Below are positions 36,605 through 44,813 of a DNA stretch of 64,000 nt, piece after piece; position 1 is the stretch's first letter; every line of letters begins with the position of its first letter. This DNA is from NVTR01 sp036479015. GTDB lineage: Bacteria > Pseudomonadota > Alphaproteobacteria > Rhodobacterales > Rhodobacteraceae. The translations under genes were made by a program, and so were the position numbers. Below the pieces are notes generated by a model. It was not told where the DNA came from and did not search any database. It saw nothing but the letters and a program-made list of their open reading frames with translations. The stretch is taken from the NCBI GenBank assembly GCA_036479015.1, contig JAZGFB010000037.1, positions 1 to 64,000 on the forward strand, in the 5' to 3' direction.

Positions 36605-37777
36605 ATGAATTTCGACAACCCGATTGACCGACGCGGAACCGACTCTACTAAATGGGATGTGATGGAAAAATTATATGGCCTGTCGCCCAAGGACGGCTTG
36701 CCGATGTGGATCGCGGATATGGATTTTGCCGCCGGTGAGTTTTTGCAAGATGCTATGCGCGATGTAATGGAGCGCGCCAGTTACGGATACTTTGCCGACA
36801 GGTATCGCAACTTTGACGCCATCGTCTGGTGGATGCAGAACCGCCATAACTGGCAGGTCGATCCAGACTGGATGTTCACGACCGCCGGGTTGGGAAATGG
36901 CATTGCCCTGTGCATTCAAGCATATACCGAGCCGCAAGACAAAATTGCCATATTCACCCCAGTTTACCATGAATTTCCGGCAAAAATCAAAAATGCCAAC
37001 CGTCAGGTCACGCAATTTCCATTGGTCAAAGCTGATGGTGTTTTCCGCATGGATTTTGACGCCTATCAGGCACTGTTGGATGGCAGCGAAAAGATGGTTT
37101 TGTTCTGCTCGCCCCATAACCCGGCCGGTCGGGTCTGGAGCGTGCAGGAAATTACCGAGCTGTGCGAATTTTGCGCCCGCAATGATCTGATACTGGTGTC
37201 AGATGAAATCCACCACGATCTGGTGTTTCCCGGGTTTCAGTTTACGCCAACGCAAAAGGTTGCCCAGGGGATCACTGACAAAGTTATTGTGGCAACCTCT
37301 GCATCTAAAACATTCAACATCGCCGGCACCCGCACTGGCAATATCATGATCCCAAATCCAGAAATGCGCCAAACATTTGCAACCCTGCTAACGGCCCTGA
37401 ATTTAGAACCTAACCTGCTTGGGGTAGAACTGTACTGCGCCGCCTATACGCCCAAAGGTGCCGCCTGGGTTGATCAACTGAATGCTTATCTTGAAGGCAA
37501 TTATCAGCTGTTCGCCACTGGGATCAACGCAATCCCCGGCGTGTCGTTGATGCCGATGCAGGGCACCTATCTGTCATGGGCCGATTTTGCAGGCACCGGT
37601 ATGGACCATACTGAAATAATGCGTCGCGTTGTAAAGCTGGCAAAAATTGCGCCCACACCCGGCCCAGCACTGGGGGCTGGCGGCGAAACCTGTTTGCGGT
37701 TCAATTTGGGCACCCAACGCTCAAACATTGAAATGGCCGTAACCCGATTGCAAAAGGCGTTTTCTGACCTGCAATAA
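36605..37777 (+). CDS. PLP-dependent cystathionine beta-lyase, MalY/PatB family
   Basis: 390 residues of fold-type I. The N-terminus FDNPIDRRGTDSTKWD is the MalY/PatB signature, and the PLP lysine is in ATSASKTFNIAGTR (about residue 238). SDEIHHDLVFPG supplies the Asp that contacts the PLP nitrogen. It cleaves C-S bonds of cystathionine or related thioethers to give homocysteine and is also active on other cysteine conjugates. An AGGAG site precedes the start. No sulfur genes are adjacent. Confidence 0.9.
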   Translation: MNFDNPIDRRGTDSTKWDVMEKLYGLSPKDGLPMWIADMDFAAGEFLQDAMRDVMERASYGYFADRYRNFDAIVWWMQNRHNWQVDPDWMFTTAGLGNGIALCIQAYTEPQDKIAIFTPVYHEFPAKIKNANRQVTQFPLVKADGVFRMDFDAYQALLDGSEKMVLFCSPHNPAGRVWSVQEITELCEFCARNDLILVSDEIHHDLVFPGFQFTPTQKVAQGITDKVIVATSASKTFNIAGTRTGNIMIPNPEMRQTFATLLTALNLEPNLLGVELYCAAYTPKGAAWVDQLNAYLEGNYQLFATGINAIPGVSLMPMQGTYLSWADFAGTGMDHTEIMRRVVKLAKIAPTPGPALGAGGETCLRFNLGTQRSNIEMAVTRLQKAFSDLQ

Positions 37778-37794
37778 CAATCAGGAATATGCCA

Positions 37795-38139
37795 CTAGTT
37801 CAGCAATGCAATCGGTGCGTTTTTATCGCGCACAAAATCCAGCGGGGCCTTGTCCAGCGCAGCTGTGCTGCGTTTGAAATCATAGATCATCTGATCATTT
37901 TCCTGTGCAGACGCGATGATCAGGCATTGGTACAGATGCCGCGCGCCATCAAAAATATCGACCAATCCACGCAATTGCGGCGCGGCCTCAGCGTCCAGCG
38001 CAAACCCGGTTTCCCAAAACCGCAATACCGGAAACAACTCATCACCCACCTGCACCCGCAGCCGGGATTTTTTGCGCAGCGCGGCTTTTTGCGCCAACCG
38101 CAGGCCCTCGCGGACTTCCTTTGGTAAAAATTCTGACAT
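37795..38139 (-). CDS. Conserved hypothetical protein
   Basis: 114 residues from the ATG at 38139, preceded by a GGAGGA ribosome binding site; a longer upstream start is not needed. The sequence starts with a basic segment (EVREGLRLAQKAALRKKSRL) and has beta-rich parts such as LRVQVGDELFPVLRFWETGF and a C-terminal APLDFVRDKNAP. I recall similar proteins in Rhodobacteraceae but no domain name. The function is unknown. It may sit on membranes or nucleic acid through its basic start. Confidence 0.72.
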   Translation of the reverse strand: MSEFLPKEVREGLRLAQKAALRKKSRLRVQVGDELFPVLRFWETGFALDAEAAPQLRGLVDIFDGARHLYQCLIIASAQENDQMIYDFKRSTAALDKAPLDFVRDKNAPIALLN

Positions 38140-38238
38140 TCGCAATCCTCCACACCCTATGTGCCAGTCTGCCCTGCTCTCATCGCAGGTCAAGCAAAGC
38201 ATGGGGCCGATTGGTAAAAATTAGGTTTTCCGCCCGTT

Positions 38239-39015
38239 TTACCCGGATATTGTTGCCACTTTTGGGCGTAATACATGTGGAATCGCCGGATCGTATAGCG
38301 CACTGTCAACAAAATCGGCAACTTCCCCCAATGCTGGCCCCACCAGAATCAGTGCCGTTCGGGTGATTTTCTGCGCCCTTGCCTTGGCACGAATGTCCGA
38401 AATCGTCCCCCGGATCAAAATCTGATCAGGCCAGCCAACGCGGTACGCAATCACGGCCGGGCAATCTGCGCCATAATACGGGATCAGCTGGCGCTCTATC
38501 TCGCGCAGGTTACGCACCCCCAGATGGATCGCCAGTGTGGCACCGGTGCGGGCAAAATTTTCAAGCGTTTCCCCGGCTGGCATATTTGTGGATTTCATTG
38601 ATACCCGGGTCAAAATAATCGACTGGGCCACCTCAGGGATGGTCAGTTCCTGCCCCAGCGCCGCCGCCGCCGCCGCATAGGCCGGAACCCCTGGAATGAT
38701 CTCATAATTAATCCCATCCCGTCGCAACAACCTGATCTGCTCGGCAATCGCGCCATATAGTGATGGATCCCCCGAATGCACCCGTGCCACGTCTTCACCG
38801 CGCCCCTGGGCGGCCAATATTTCGCCATGGGTATCGGCAAGCGTCATTGGCGCCGTATCCAAAACCCGCGCGCCTGTTGGAGCACCGGCAACAACAGCCT
38901 CGGGCACCAAAGAACCGGCATATAGGCACACAGGACATTCCCCAATTACCCGCTGCGCTTTCAGCGTCAAAAGCTCCGGATCACCCGGCCCTGCACCAAT
39001 AAAAAATACTGTCAT
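38239..39015 (-). CDS. cobM: Precorrin-4 C11-methyltransferase
   Basis: 258 residues from the ATG at 39015. The SAM-binding GAGPGDPELLTLKA motif opens the protein and the family blocks VHSGDPSLYGAIAEQ and VPAYAAAAAALGQELT follow, with STNMPAGETL and RVGWPDQ typical of CobM/CbiF. It methylates C11 of the corrin precursor. It is the last gene of the minus-strand cob operon. The 5' leader carries one copy of the repeated module discussed in the findings. Confidence 0.94.
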   Translation of the reverse strand: MTVFFIGAGPGDPELLTLKAQRVIGECPVCLYAGSLVPEAVVAGAPTGARVLDTAPMTLADTHGEILAAQGRGEDVARVHSGDPSLYGAIAEQIRLLRRDGINYEIIPGVPAYAAAAAALGQELTIPEVAQSIILTRVSMKSTNMPAGETLENFARTGATLAIHLGVRNLREIERQLIPYYGADCPAVIAYRVGWPDQILIRGTISDIRAKARAQKITRTALILVGPALGEVADFVDSALYDPAIPHVLRPKVATISG

Positions 39016-39021
39016 TTCACG

Positions 39022-39057
39022 TTTTCTTCTTTTCCTAAATATCTGCGCCGCAGGCAT
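39022..39057 (-). repeat. Repeated leader module, copy C (before cobM)
   Basis: Read on the coding strand it is GCCTGCGGCGCAGATATTTA followed by GGAAAAGAAGA, and the cobM ATG starts nine bases after AAAAGAAGA. It matches the modules before cobI and cobH. Unlike those, no CTGCG hairpin precedes it. Confidence 0.75.
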
Positions 39058-39063
39058 CCTGCC

Positions 39064-40881
39064 TTAGCCCGCCAGATCACCGTCAATTTTACGTGCATAG
39101 CCCCGCGGCGTGTACATGCGCGGCCCTTCACCCAATTGCGCCAGCCGGGAATTGCTTGACCCCACCAGAACCACCGTCATCATATCCACCTCATCCACTT
39201 GCAATTCAGCCAACCGACGATAGCGTATGTTTTCCTCTGCTCGCCCCAGCGATGTGGCCAGCATAACTGGCGTATCGGCAGGCCGGTGTTGCAGCAAAAT
39301 ATCCCGCGCCTCGGCCAACAATGTCCGGCGTCGCTTTGACACCGGGTTGTAAAACGCAATGACGAAATCCCCCTCTGCCGCTGCCCGCAACCGCTTGATA
39401 ATATCCTCACGCGGCGTCAATAAATCGCTCAGCGATATCGCACAAAAATCGTGGCCCAACGGCGCCCCGGCCCGCGCAGCAGCACCTTGCAATGCCGACA
39501 CGCCGGGGGCATTTACCACCTCAACCCGGCGCGCAGCATCCGATACCCCATGGGCATCGACACCGCGGTCCAGCAATTCAAATACCAGCGCCCCCATGGC
39601 GAAAATTCCGGCATCACCAGAACATATCAGCGCAACGTTCTTACCCTTGCCCGCCTGCTCCAACGCATAACGACAGCGATCTTCTTCGCCCCCCAGCGGG
39701 AAATCTGATCGCAGTTTGCCAGCCGCCAAAGGCCCCAAAAGATCAATGTAAAACCCGTACCCCACCAGCTCATCGGCCTCAGCAATCAACCGGCTGGCCT
39801 GGGGCGTGCGCCAGTCAGCCTGCCCCGGACCAATGCCAACCACTGACAGCTTGCCCCGCGCCCGACCGGCCAGCTCCACAATCGGCTCCGGTGCATACCC
39901 AACGGCACAGGTCGCCATGTCTGATTTCACCTTTGCCTGACCAAGCCCGCCTGTTGCACCCGCCAATGCCAGCGCCGCGCCTTCGGCCACCCCGTGGCAC
40001 CCCACCTCGGCAAACACCACATCTGACGGGTTTTCCAACCGCGCGGCCTGGGCCTCCAGCTCGGATGCTGAAAACAAACGCAAGGGAACGCCAAACTTTG
40101 CCGCCAGCGCCAATACCGCCGGCTCATCCGCCTTTAGGTCAAGCGTGCCAATCGCCGCAATTGCCAACGGGTCAACCTCAACCGCTGCCAGCGCCCCCAT
40201 GACCAGTGCTTCCAACTCTTCAGGGGGGCAATCACGCGCACAGCCAACCCCCAGCGTTGTCCGTAAAGGCCGGTACACCAGTGATGTGCAGAAAATTTCA
40301 ACCGGCTCCTGGGTCGCAATCAACTGAACGGCGTCCCCATTTGGCAAATCACTTAACCAATCAGCGCGCGCCGCCTCATCACCGCAAACCTGCGCACCGC
40401 CGCCTGCCAGCAATGCTGCCATCGCCGCCTTGGCGTCCCCCGGGTTTGCCAAACGCCACCCCAAAGGTGGCTCATCCAGCGCAATCCCCAGCGATATATC
40501 CCCGGCAGTGGTCACCGCCGCCGTACCGCCCAACACCTTGGCGATCTGTTGCGCCAACCGGTTTGCGCCGCGATGCCCCCCCAGCAAGGGCACCACAACG
40601 GACCCGTCATCGGCCACCGATACCACCGGTGGTTCAGTGGTCTTATCTGCCAACAATGGCGCCACTGCCCGGATCAAAATACCGCTGGCGCACACCCCGA
40701 CAACCGGGGTTCCACTGGCAAACAGCGCGCGCACATGCTCTAGCGCATTGTCAAAAAACGCATCCGCATCCGCCACCCGCCCGACGCGACCATGCAGGCT
40801 TGCCCCCAGTGCCGTCGCCACCCGCCGTGCGGTCGCTTCCCCAGAAGAAGACAGTGCAATTACCACCGGATTTATAGCCAT
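39064..40881 (-). CDS. cobJ: Fusion of CbiG and precorrin-3B C17-methyltransferase (CobJ)
   Basis: 605 residues with two parts. Residues 1 to about 340 are a complete CbiG: N-terminal GVCASGILIRAVAPLL and GGHRGANRLAQQIA, then a C-terminal CobE-like block with TLGVGCARDCPPEEL and FAEVGCHGVAEGAAL. From about 345 the SAM methyltransferase begins with LSVVGIGPGQADW and ends with YTPRGYARKI. CobJ performs ring contraction; CbiG opens the delta-lactone in the anaerobic route. A full CbiG is usually a sign of the cobalt-early pathway, whereas aerobic producers usually keep only the CobE part. It overlaps cobI by ten bases. Confidence 0.92.
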   Translation of the reverse strand: MAINPVVIALSSSGEATARRVATALGASLHGRVGRVADADAFFDNALEHVRALFASGTPVVGVCASGILIRAVAPLLADKTTEPPVVSVADDGSVVVPLLGGHRGANRLAQQIAKVLGGTAAVTTAGDISLGIALDEPPLGWRLANPGDAKAAMAALLAGGGAQVCGDEAARADWLSDLPNGDAVQLIATQEPVEIFCTSLVYRPLRTTLGVGCARDCPPEELEALVMGALAAVEVDPLAIAAIGTLDLKADEPAVLALAAKFGVPLRLFSASELEAQAARLENPSDVVFAEVGCHGVAEGAALALAGATGGLGQAKVKSDMATCAVGYAPEPIVELAGRARGKLSVVGIGPGQADWRTPQASRLIAEADELVGYGFYIDLLGPLAAGKLRSDFPLGGEEDRCRYALEQAGKGKNVALICSGDAGIFAMGALVFELLDRGVDAHGVSDAARRVEVVNAPGVSALQGAAARAGAPLGHDFCAISLSDLLTPREDIIKRLRAAAEGDFVIAFYNPVSKRRRTLLAEARDILLQHRPADTPVMLATSLGRAEENIRYRRLAELQVDEVDMMTVVLVGSSNSRLAQLGEGPRMYTPRGYARKIDGDLAG

Positions 40882-41561
40882 GGATCAGCCCCCTTTGTCA
40901 CCAATATCATCGAAAAATAGGGCGCGACTTTGGGCGCCTGCGCCAGCGGCAAACAGACTTCCTGCGCCATGCCAACACGTTCAACATAAACTGCATTATC
41001 CAGCAAGCCTTCAGCCAACAATACAGTACGTAATTTTTCCAAATGCCGCCCAACCTTCATAAAGACAATACTGTCAGCCCCGCGAATGCGCGCCACCAAT
41101 TCTGCCTGTGGCAATGGCCCCGGCACCACTGTCAGAACCTCATTTCGCGCCACCATAGGGCGCGCCGCACGCGCCGCTACCGCCGTCATAGACGTCACAC
41201 CCGGCACGATCTCAACCATGAATTGCCCCGACAATCGGGCAAAAAGATACATGAAGGATCCGTAAAAAAACGGGTCCCCCTCGCATAAATAAACAACATC
41301 TCGACCAGCATTCAGATGTTCTGCCACCTGTGCAGCCCCGCGGTCATAGGCCGCCTGCGCCGGTGGGCGCTCAACCGTCATCGGCACCTCAATTACAATC
41401 TCAAGCGCGCCCGCTGGCAAAACATCCGCCGCAATAGAGCGCGCCAGACTTGCCCCACCAACCAACGCCGGATAGGCGATCACCGAGGCGCTGGCGATCA
41501 ACCGCGCCGCCTTTAGCGTCATCAACTCAGGATCACCGGGCCCCAACCCGACCCCATACAA
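40872..41561 (-). CDS. cobI: Precorrin-2 C20-methyltransferase
   Basis: The enzyme core begins YGVGLGPGDPELMTLKAARL and has the SAM-binding blocks YLCEGDPFFYGSF and VPGVTSMTAVAARA. It methylates C20 of precorrin-2. The start is uncertain: an ATG at 41630 overlaps the cobL stop (ATGA) and would add 23 residues encoded entirely by the repeat module. A TTG at 41561 gives the usual N-terminus and lies 11 bases after AAAAGAAGA, the same spacing as in cobH and cobM. I therefore annotate the TTG start, about 229 residues. It overlaps cobJ by ten bases. Confidence 0.85.
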   Translation of the reverse strand: MYGVGLGPGDPELMTLKAARLIASASVIAYPALVGGASLARSIAADVLPAGALEIVIEVPMTVERPPAQAAYDRGAAQVAEHLNAGRDVVYLCEGDPFFYGSFMYLFARLSGQFMVEIVPGVTSMTAVAARAARPMVARNEVLTVVPGPLPQAELVARIRGADSIVFMKVGRHLEKLRTVLLAEGLLDNAVYVERVGMAQEVCLPLAQAPKVAPYFSMILVTKGADPWL

Positions 41562-41571
41562 AACGCCGCCC

Positions 41572-41603
41572 CTCTTCTTTTCGGAAGCATCCCCACCGGA
41601 GGC
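41572..41603 (-). repeat. Repeated leader module, copy B (before cobI)
   Basis: Coding-strand sequence GCCTCCGGTGGGGATGCTTC followed by CGAAAAGAAGAGG. It directly follows the CTGCG hairpin at 41606-41624 and ends about ten bases before the TTG start of cobI. It differs from copy A mainly at the ATTTATG part. Confidence 0.78.
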
Positions 41604-41605
41604 AT

Positions 41606-41624
41606 GATTTTTCGCAGAAAAATC
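41606..41624 (-). repeat. Dispersed hairpin GATTTTT-CTGCG-AAAAATC, copy 2
   Basis: Identical 19-base hairpin placed two bases after the cobL stop codon (context KR, TGA, GC, hairpin). The same context occurs after cbiX. If cobI starts at 41630, the element is translated as DFSAKN. Confidence 0.8.
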
Positions 41625-41626
41625 GC

Positions 41627-42826
41627 TCATCGCTTGATCAGGCTCCACTGGGTAACCACGCGCTGTGGCTTCCAGCCGCGAAATGCCCCCAAATCTTCAG
41701 CCCGCTCCACCGACAGTTTCACCAACTGACCCCCATGCTGTTTTTGCAATGCCACCAACGCGGCCTCGCCCTCTAATGTCACCGCATTTGCCACCAAACG
41801 CCCCAGCGGCTTTAGCGCCGACCAAGCAGCTTCAAACACCCCAGCTGACAATCCACCACCGACAAATATCGCATCCGGCGCTTCCAGCCCGGCCAAAACT
41901 TCCGGGGCTGTACCATCGATTAATTCCAGCTTGGGTGTCCCCAGCGCCAACGCATTTGCCGCCGCCATCGCACGGCGATCGGCCCGGGGTTCTATGCCGA
42001 TAGCGCGGGCATAGCGCGCACCGCGCATCCATTCGACTGCAACTGAACCACAGCCCGTGCCAATGTCCCACAACAGCGCGCCACGCATCGGCATCAGCCG
42101 CGCCAACGTCACTGCGCGCACCTCTTGCTTGGTCATGGTGCCATCACTTTGAAACAGCTCATCCGCCAGCCCCGGCACCCGGGGCAACAGCGCGGCGTCC
42201 GTGGCCGCAATACACTCCACTGCCAACGTATTGAACGCCGGAACCTCATGTGCCCAATCATGCGCAACCCCATCAAAGCGCGCCTCATCTGCTCCGCCCA
42301 TCGCCGCCAGTACGCTCATCCGGCTGCCACCAAAGCCCCGCTGGCTCAAAAACGCGGCAATCTGCGCCGGGGTTTCAGCCCCAGTCGTCAGTATCAGCAA
42401 CCGCGCATCCGGCTGAATAAACGCAATCATCTGCTCCACGGGCCGCCCATGCACTGTCAGCGTTTCCACATCCGCCATGCTCCAGCCCATCCGCGCCGCC
42501 GCCAACTGAAACGCCCCGACCTGCGGATGATAGGTGATCTCAGCCGGATCAATTTCCCGCCCGATCCGCCCCCCGACCGAGAACCACAGCGGATCCCCGG
42601 ACGCCAGCACCACAACCCGACGCCCGCGCAGCCCCTGCAATACATCGATCAAAGCATCAAATGGCGACGGCCACTTAATCCGCTCGGCAACCAACCCCTC
42701 GGCCAGGTTCTGATGCCGCTCACCGCCAACAATAACCTCGGCCGCCTCAACCACAGCTCGCGTCGCCGGTGTCAGCCCGGACATGCCGTCCTCACCAATG
42801 CCGATGATATGCAGCCAGGGCGTCAT
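41627..42826 (-). CDS. cobL: Precorrin-6B C5,15-methyltransferase (decarboxylating)
   Basis: 399 residues, a CbiE-CbiT fusion. The N-terminal CbiE half starts LHIIGIGEDGMSGLTPA and has VVLASGDPLWFSVGGR; the C-terminal CbiT half has the Rossmann block ALLWDIGTGCGSVAVEWM and IEPRADRRAMAAANA. It methylates C5 and C15 and removes the acetate carboxyl of ring C. It overlaps cobH by four bases and is followed by the CTGCG hairpin. Confidence 0.94.
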   Translation of the reverse strand: MTPWLHIIGIGEDGMSGLTPATRAVVEAAEVIVGGERHQNLAEGLVAERIKWPSPFDALIDVLQGLRGRRVVVLASGDPLWFSVGGRIGREIDPAEITYHPQVGAFQLAAARMGWSMADVETLTVHGRPVEQMIAFIQPDARLLILTTGAETPAQIAAFLSQRGFGGSRMSVLAAMGGADEARFDGVAHDWAHEVPAFNTLAVECIAATDAALLPRVPGLADELFQSDGTMTKQEVRAVTLARLMPMRGALLWDIGTGCGSVAVEWMRGARYARAIGIEPRADRRAMAAANALALGTPKLELIDGTAPEVLAGLEAPDAIFVGGGLSAGVFEAAWSALKPLGRLVANAVTLEGEAALVALQKQHGGQLVKLSVERAEDLGAFRGWKPQRVVTQWSLIKR

Positions 42827-43461
42827 ACCGTTTCCTCAGGCAACCCAGCCGCCAGCGCATTCACAGCCGCCGACGCCATCGCCGACCCGCCGCGCCGGCC
42901 GCGCAGCGCCACAAACTCACAACCCCGGGCATCACCCGCCAGCTCTGCTTTGCTTTCAGCAGCCCCAACAAACCCCACCGGAAACCCCAAAATAACCGCA
43001 GGCTTCGGCCAGCCCGCATCCAACAATTCCAGCAAATGAAACAGGGCGGTCGGGGCATTTCCTATGGCAACGACTGCGCCCTCAATCCGGTCCCGCCACA
43101 GCTCCACCGCTGCCGCCGACCGGGTATTACCAATCTCCGCCGCCAGCCCCGGCACGCGGGTGTCATTCAATGTCACAACCACCTCATTGCCAGCCGGTAA
43201 ATAACGCCGGATAATCCCAGCTCCAACCATCTCACAATCACACAATATCGGCGCCCCCGCGCGCAATGCCGCCCGCCCTGCTTCAAACGCCGCCGGTGAA
43301 AACGCCAGCCGATCTGCCACTTCAATCATGCCGCAGGCATGGATCAAGCGCACCGCCATGGCGTCCATACCCCGGCCAAAACGATCCAGCCGGGCCTCGC
43401 TTCGCACAGTCGCAAAACTTTCGGCGTAAATCGCCGCAGGATCCCGTTCATAAGGACGCAT
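42823..43461 (-). CDS. cobH: Precorrin-8X methylmutase
   Basis: 212 residues. The CobH/CbiC signatures are present: IHACGMIEVADRL with the catalytic His (about residue 41), ILCDCEMVGAGI, VTLNDTRVP and LGFPVGFVGAAESK. It moves the methyl from C11 to C12 to give hydrogenobyrinate or the cobalt form. It is preceded by the leader module (copy A) and overlaps cobL by four bases. Confidence 0.95.
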   Translation of the reverse strand: MRPYERDPAAIYAESFATVRSEARLDRFGRGMDAMAVRLIHACGMIEVADRLAFSPAAFEAGRAALRAGAPILCDCEMVGAGIIRRYLPAGNEVVVTLNDTRVPGLAAEIGNTRSAAAVELWRDRIEGAVVAIGNAPTALFHLLELLDAGWPKPAVILGFPVGFVGAAESKAELAGDARGCEFVALRGRRGGSAMASAAVNALAAGLPEETV

Positions 43462-43469
43462 TACCAGAC

Positions 43470-43502
43470 CTTCTTCTTTTCATAAATATCCCCGCCGGAG
43501 GC
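43470..43502 (-). repeat. Repeated leader module, copy A (before cobH)
   Basis: Coding-strand sequence GCCTCCGGCGGGGATATTTA followed by TGAAAAGAAGAAG. The cobH ATG lies ten bases after AAAAGAAGA. It sits next to the hairpin at 43505-43523 in the gap between cbiX and cobH. Confidence 0.78.
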
Positions 43503-43504
43503 AT

Positions 43505-43523
43505 GATTTTTCGCAGAAAAATC
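43505..43523 (-). repeat. Dispersed hairpin GATTTTT-CTGCG-AAAAATC, copy 3
   Basis: Identical 19-base hairpin, two bases after the cbiX stop codon, continuing into leader module A. The joined hairpin-module unit is about 55 bases and matches the one after cobL. Confidence 0.8.
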
Positions 43524-43525
43524 GC

Positions 43526-44602
43526 TCACCGCTTCACCCGTCGCGCACTTTCCGGCCCGTGGGGATGCTTGGCATGGGGGTATTCCGGATGATCATGGCT
43601 GTGGTGATGATCGCCGTCCCCGTGGTGATGGTGATGCCCGTGATCCATATCCAATCGGCACGCGCCGCTGCAAAAATCATCACACAGATCACATTCTGCC
43701 ACCGTCGCCCCCGGCGCATTTGCGCCCTGGCCTTCCACATGGTGGTGGTGGCTTTCCTGCACCGCGCCCACTTCGGCCTCAAACCCCAGAACCTGGGTGC
43801 GATATTTGCATGTGCCGCAGGTCGGCGGCACCACATCGCCCAATTGCTCGGTGATCCGCTCGGCGAATGTTTCCAATACCTGTGGATGGTCCTTCAAATA
43901 CCCGGCCTTGATGAAATCAATCCCTGGGTTTGCCGCCGCAACCTTATCCGTAAAGCCATAAATTCGGTCAATCAGCACCCCGGCAAACAGGAAATATGGG
44001 AACACGATAACCCGCTTGTAACCCAACCGGGTCACGTGGTCCAAACAGGGCTCAACCAGCGGAAATGTCACCCCGGAATAGCCGGTTTCGCACCAGCCAA
44101 AACCCATGCCTTCCTGCAACATTCGCGCCACCTTGGACACGTTGCCATTTGCGTCCGGGTCTGACGCGCCGCGCCCGATCACCACCAGACAGGTCTGATC
44201 CAGCGGCAATTCACCGTGCGTTGCATTGGCCTGCTCAACTGCCTCGCCAATCCGCGCACCTGCTGCTGCCAGCATCTTGGGGTCGACACCCAATTCGCGC
44301 CCATAAGACAGATCAACACCATGTTTTTTCGCATAGGTATTCAGCACTGTCGGAATATCATTTTTGGCATGCATCGCAGCAAACAGCATGCCTGGTACGG
44401 CCAGAATGCGATCACAACCCTTAGCCCGCAACCGGTCCAGCCCATCGCGGATCACCGGGTTGGCAAATTCCAGATACCCGTAATCCACTTCCCAATCATC
44501 CGGCAGCAATGCCGGCAGTTTTTCCGCCAATACTGCAAATTCATCAACCGCAACTTGGCTGCGCGAGCCATGGCCACAAATCATTACCCCAATTTTTGTC
44601 AT
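43526..44602 (-). CDS. cbiX: Sirohydrochlorin cobaltochelatase CbiX, His-rich long form
   Basis: 358 residues from the ATG at 44602. The chelatase domain starts MTKIGVMICGHGSRSQ with the metal His at about 11, and a second CbiX domain follows. Near 275 a CGTCKYR motif fits the Fe-S or metal-binding CXXC of long CbiX. The tail is extremely His-rich (HHHHVEG, then CDLCDDFCSGAC, HGHHHHHGDGDHHHSHDH), suited to storing or delivering cobalt. It inserts cobalt into sirohydrochlorin, the early-insertion step. It starts one base after the stop of the small membrane protein. Confidence 0.93.
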   Translation of the reverse strand: MTKIGVMICGHGSRSQVAVDEFAVLAEKLPALLPDDWEVDYGYLEFANPVIRDGLDRLRAKGCDRILAVPGMLFAAMHAKNDIPTVLNTYAKKHGVDLSYGRELGVDPKMLAAAGARIGEAVEQANATHGELPLDQTCLVVIGRGASDPDANGNVSKVARMLQEGMGFGWCETGYSGVTFPLVEPCLDHVTRLGYKRVIVFPYFLFAGVLIDRIYGFTDKVAAANPGIDFIKAGYLKDHPQVLETFAERITEQLGDVVPPTCGTCKYRTQVLGFEAEVGAVQESHHHHVEGQGANAPGATVAECDLCDDFCSGACRLDMDHGHHHHHGDGDHHHSHDHPEYPHAKHPHGPESARRVKR

Positions 44603-44603
44603 C

Positions 44604-44813
44604 TCAGGCCTCAACCGGGTCATCATCGGCTTCAATGCCTTCATCGTCAGCTTTTCCGTTCACCGCACCCCAGATACCCGCAGCGATGGCGGCCCCAATT
44701 GCGCCCAACGCGATCCAGTGGCCGTGCCCGGCAACTTCGATCAAATGTCCCGGATCTGCCTGGGCAGCACCTGCCGACACAGCAGTCGTAAAAAATATCG
44801 AAAATCTCATCAT
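44604..44813 (-). CDS. Small membrane protein of the cob operon (DUF6732-like)
   Basis: 69 residues from the ATG at 44813, which follows AAAGGA. It has a signal-like start (MMRFSIFFTTAVSAGAAQA), a short GHGHW segment and one membrane helix (GAIGAAIAAGIWGAV), then an acidic tail. I recall this family (DUF6732) next to cbiX in Rhodobacteraceae. The His residues before the helix could bind cobalt, but this is inference. A frame continuing upstream to 45029 is open but lacks a ribosome binding site and is probably not translated. Confidence 0.72.
   Translation of the reverse strand: MMRFSIFFTTAVSAGAAQADPGHLIEVAGHGHWIALGAIGAAIAAGIWGAVNGKADDEGIEADDDPVEA

Noticed and set aside
39492..40877. Long plus-strand open frames opposite cobJ, rich in Pro and Arg
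   Set aside because: They are antisense shadows of a GC-rich gene with low-complexity translations; the minus strand has clear CbiG and CobJ domains.
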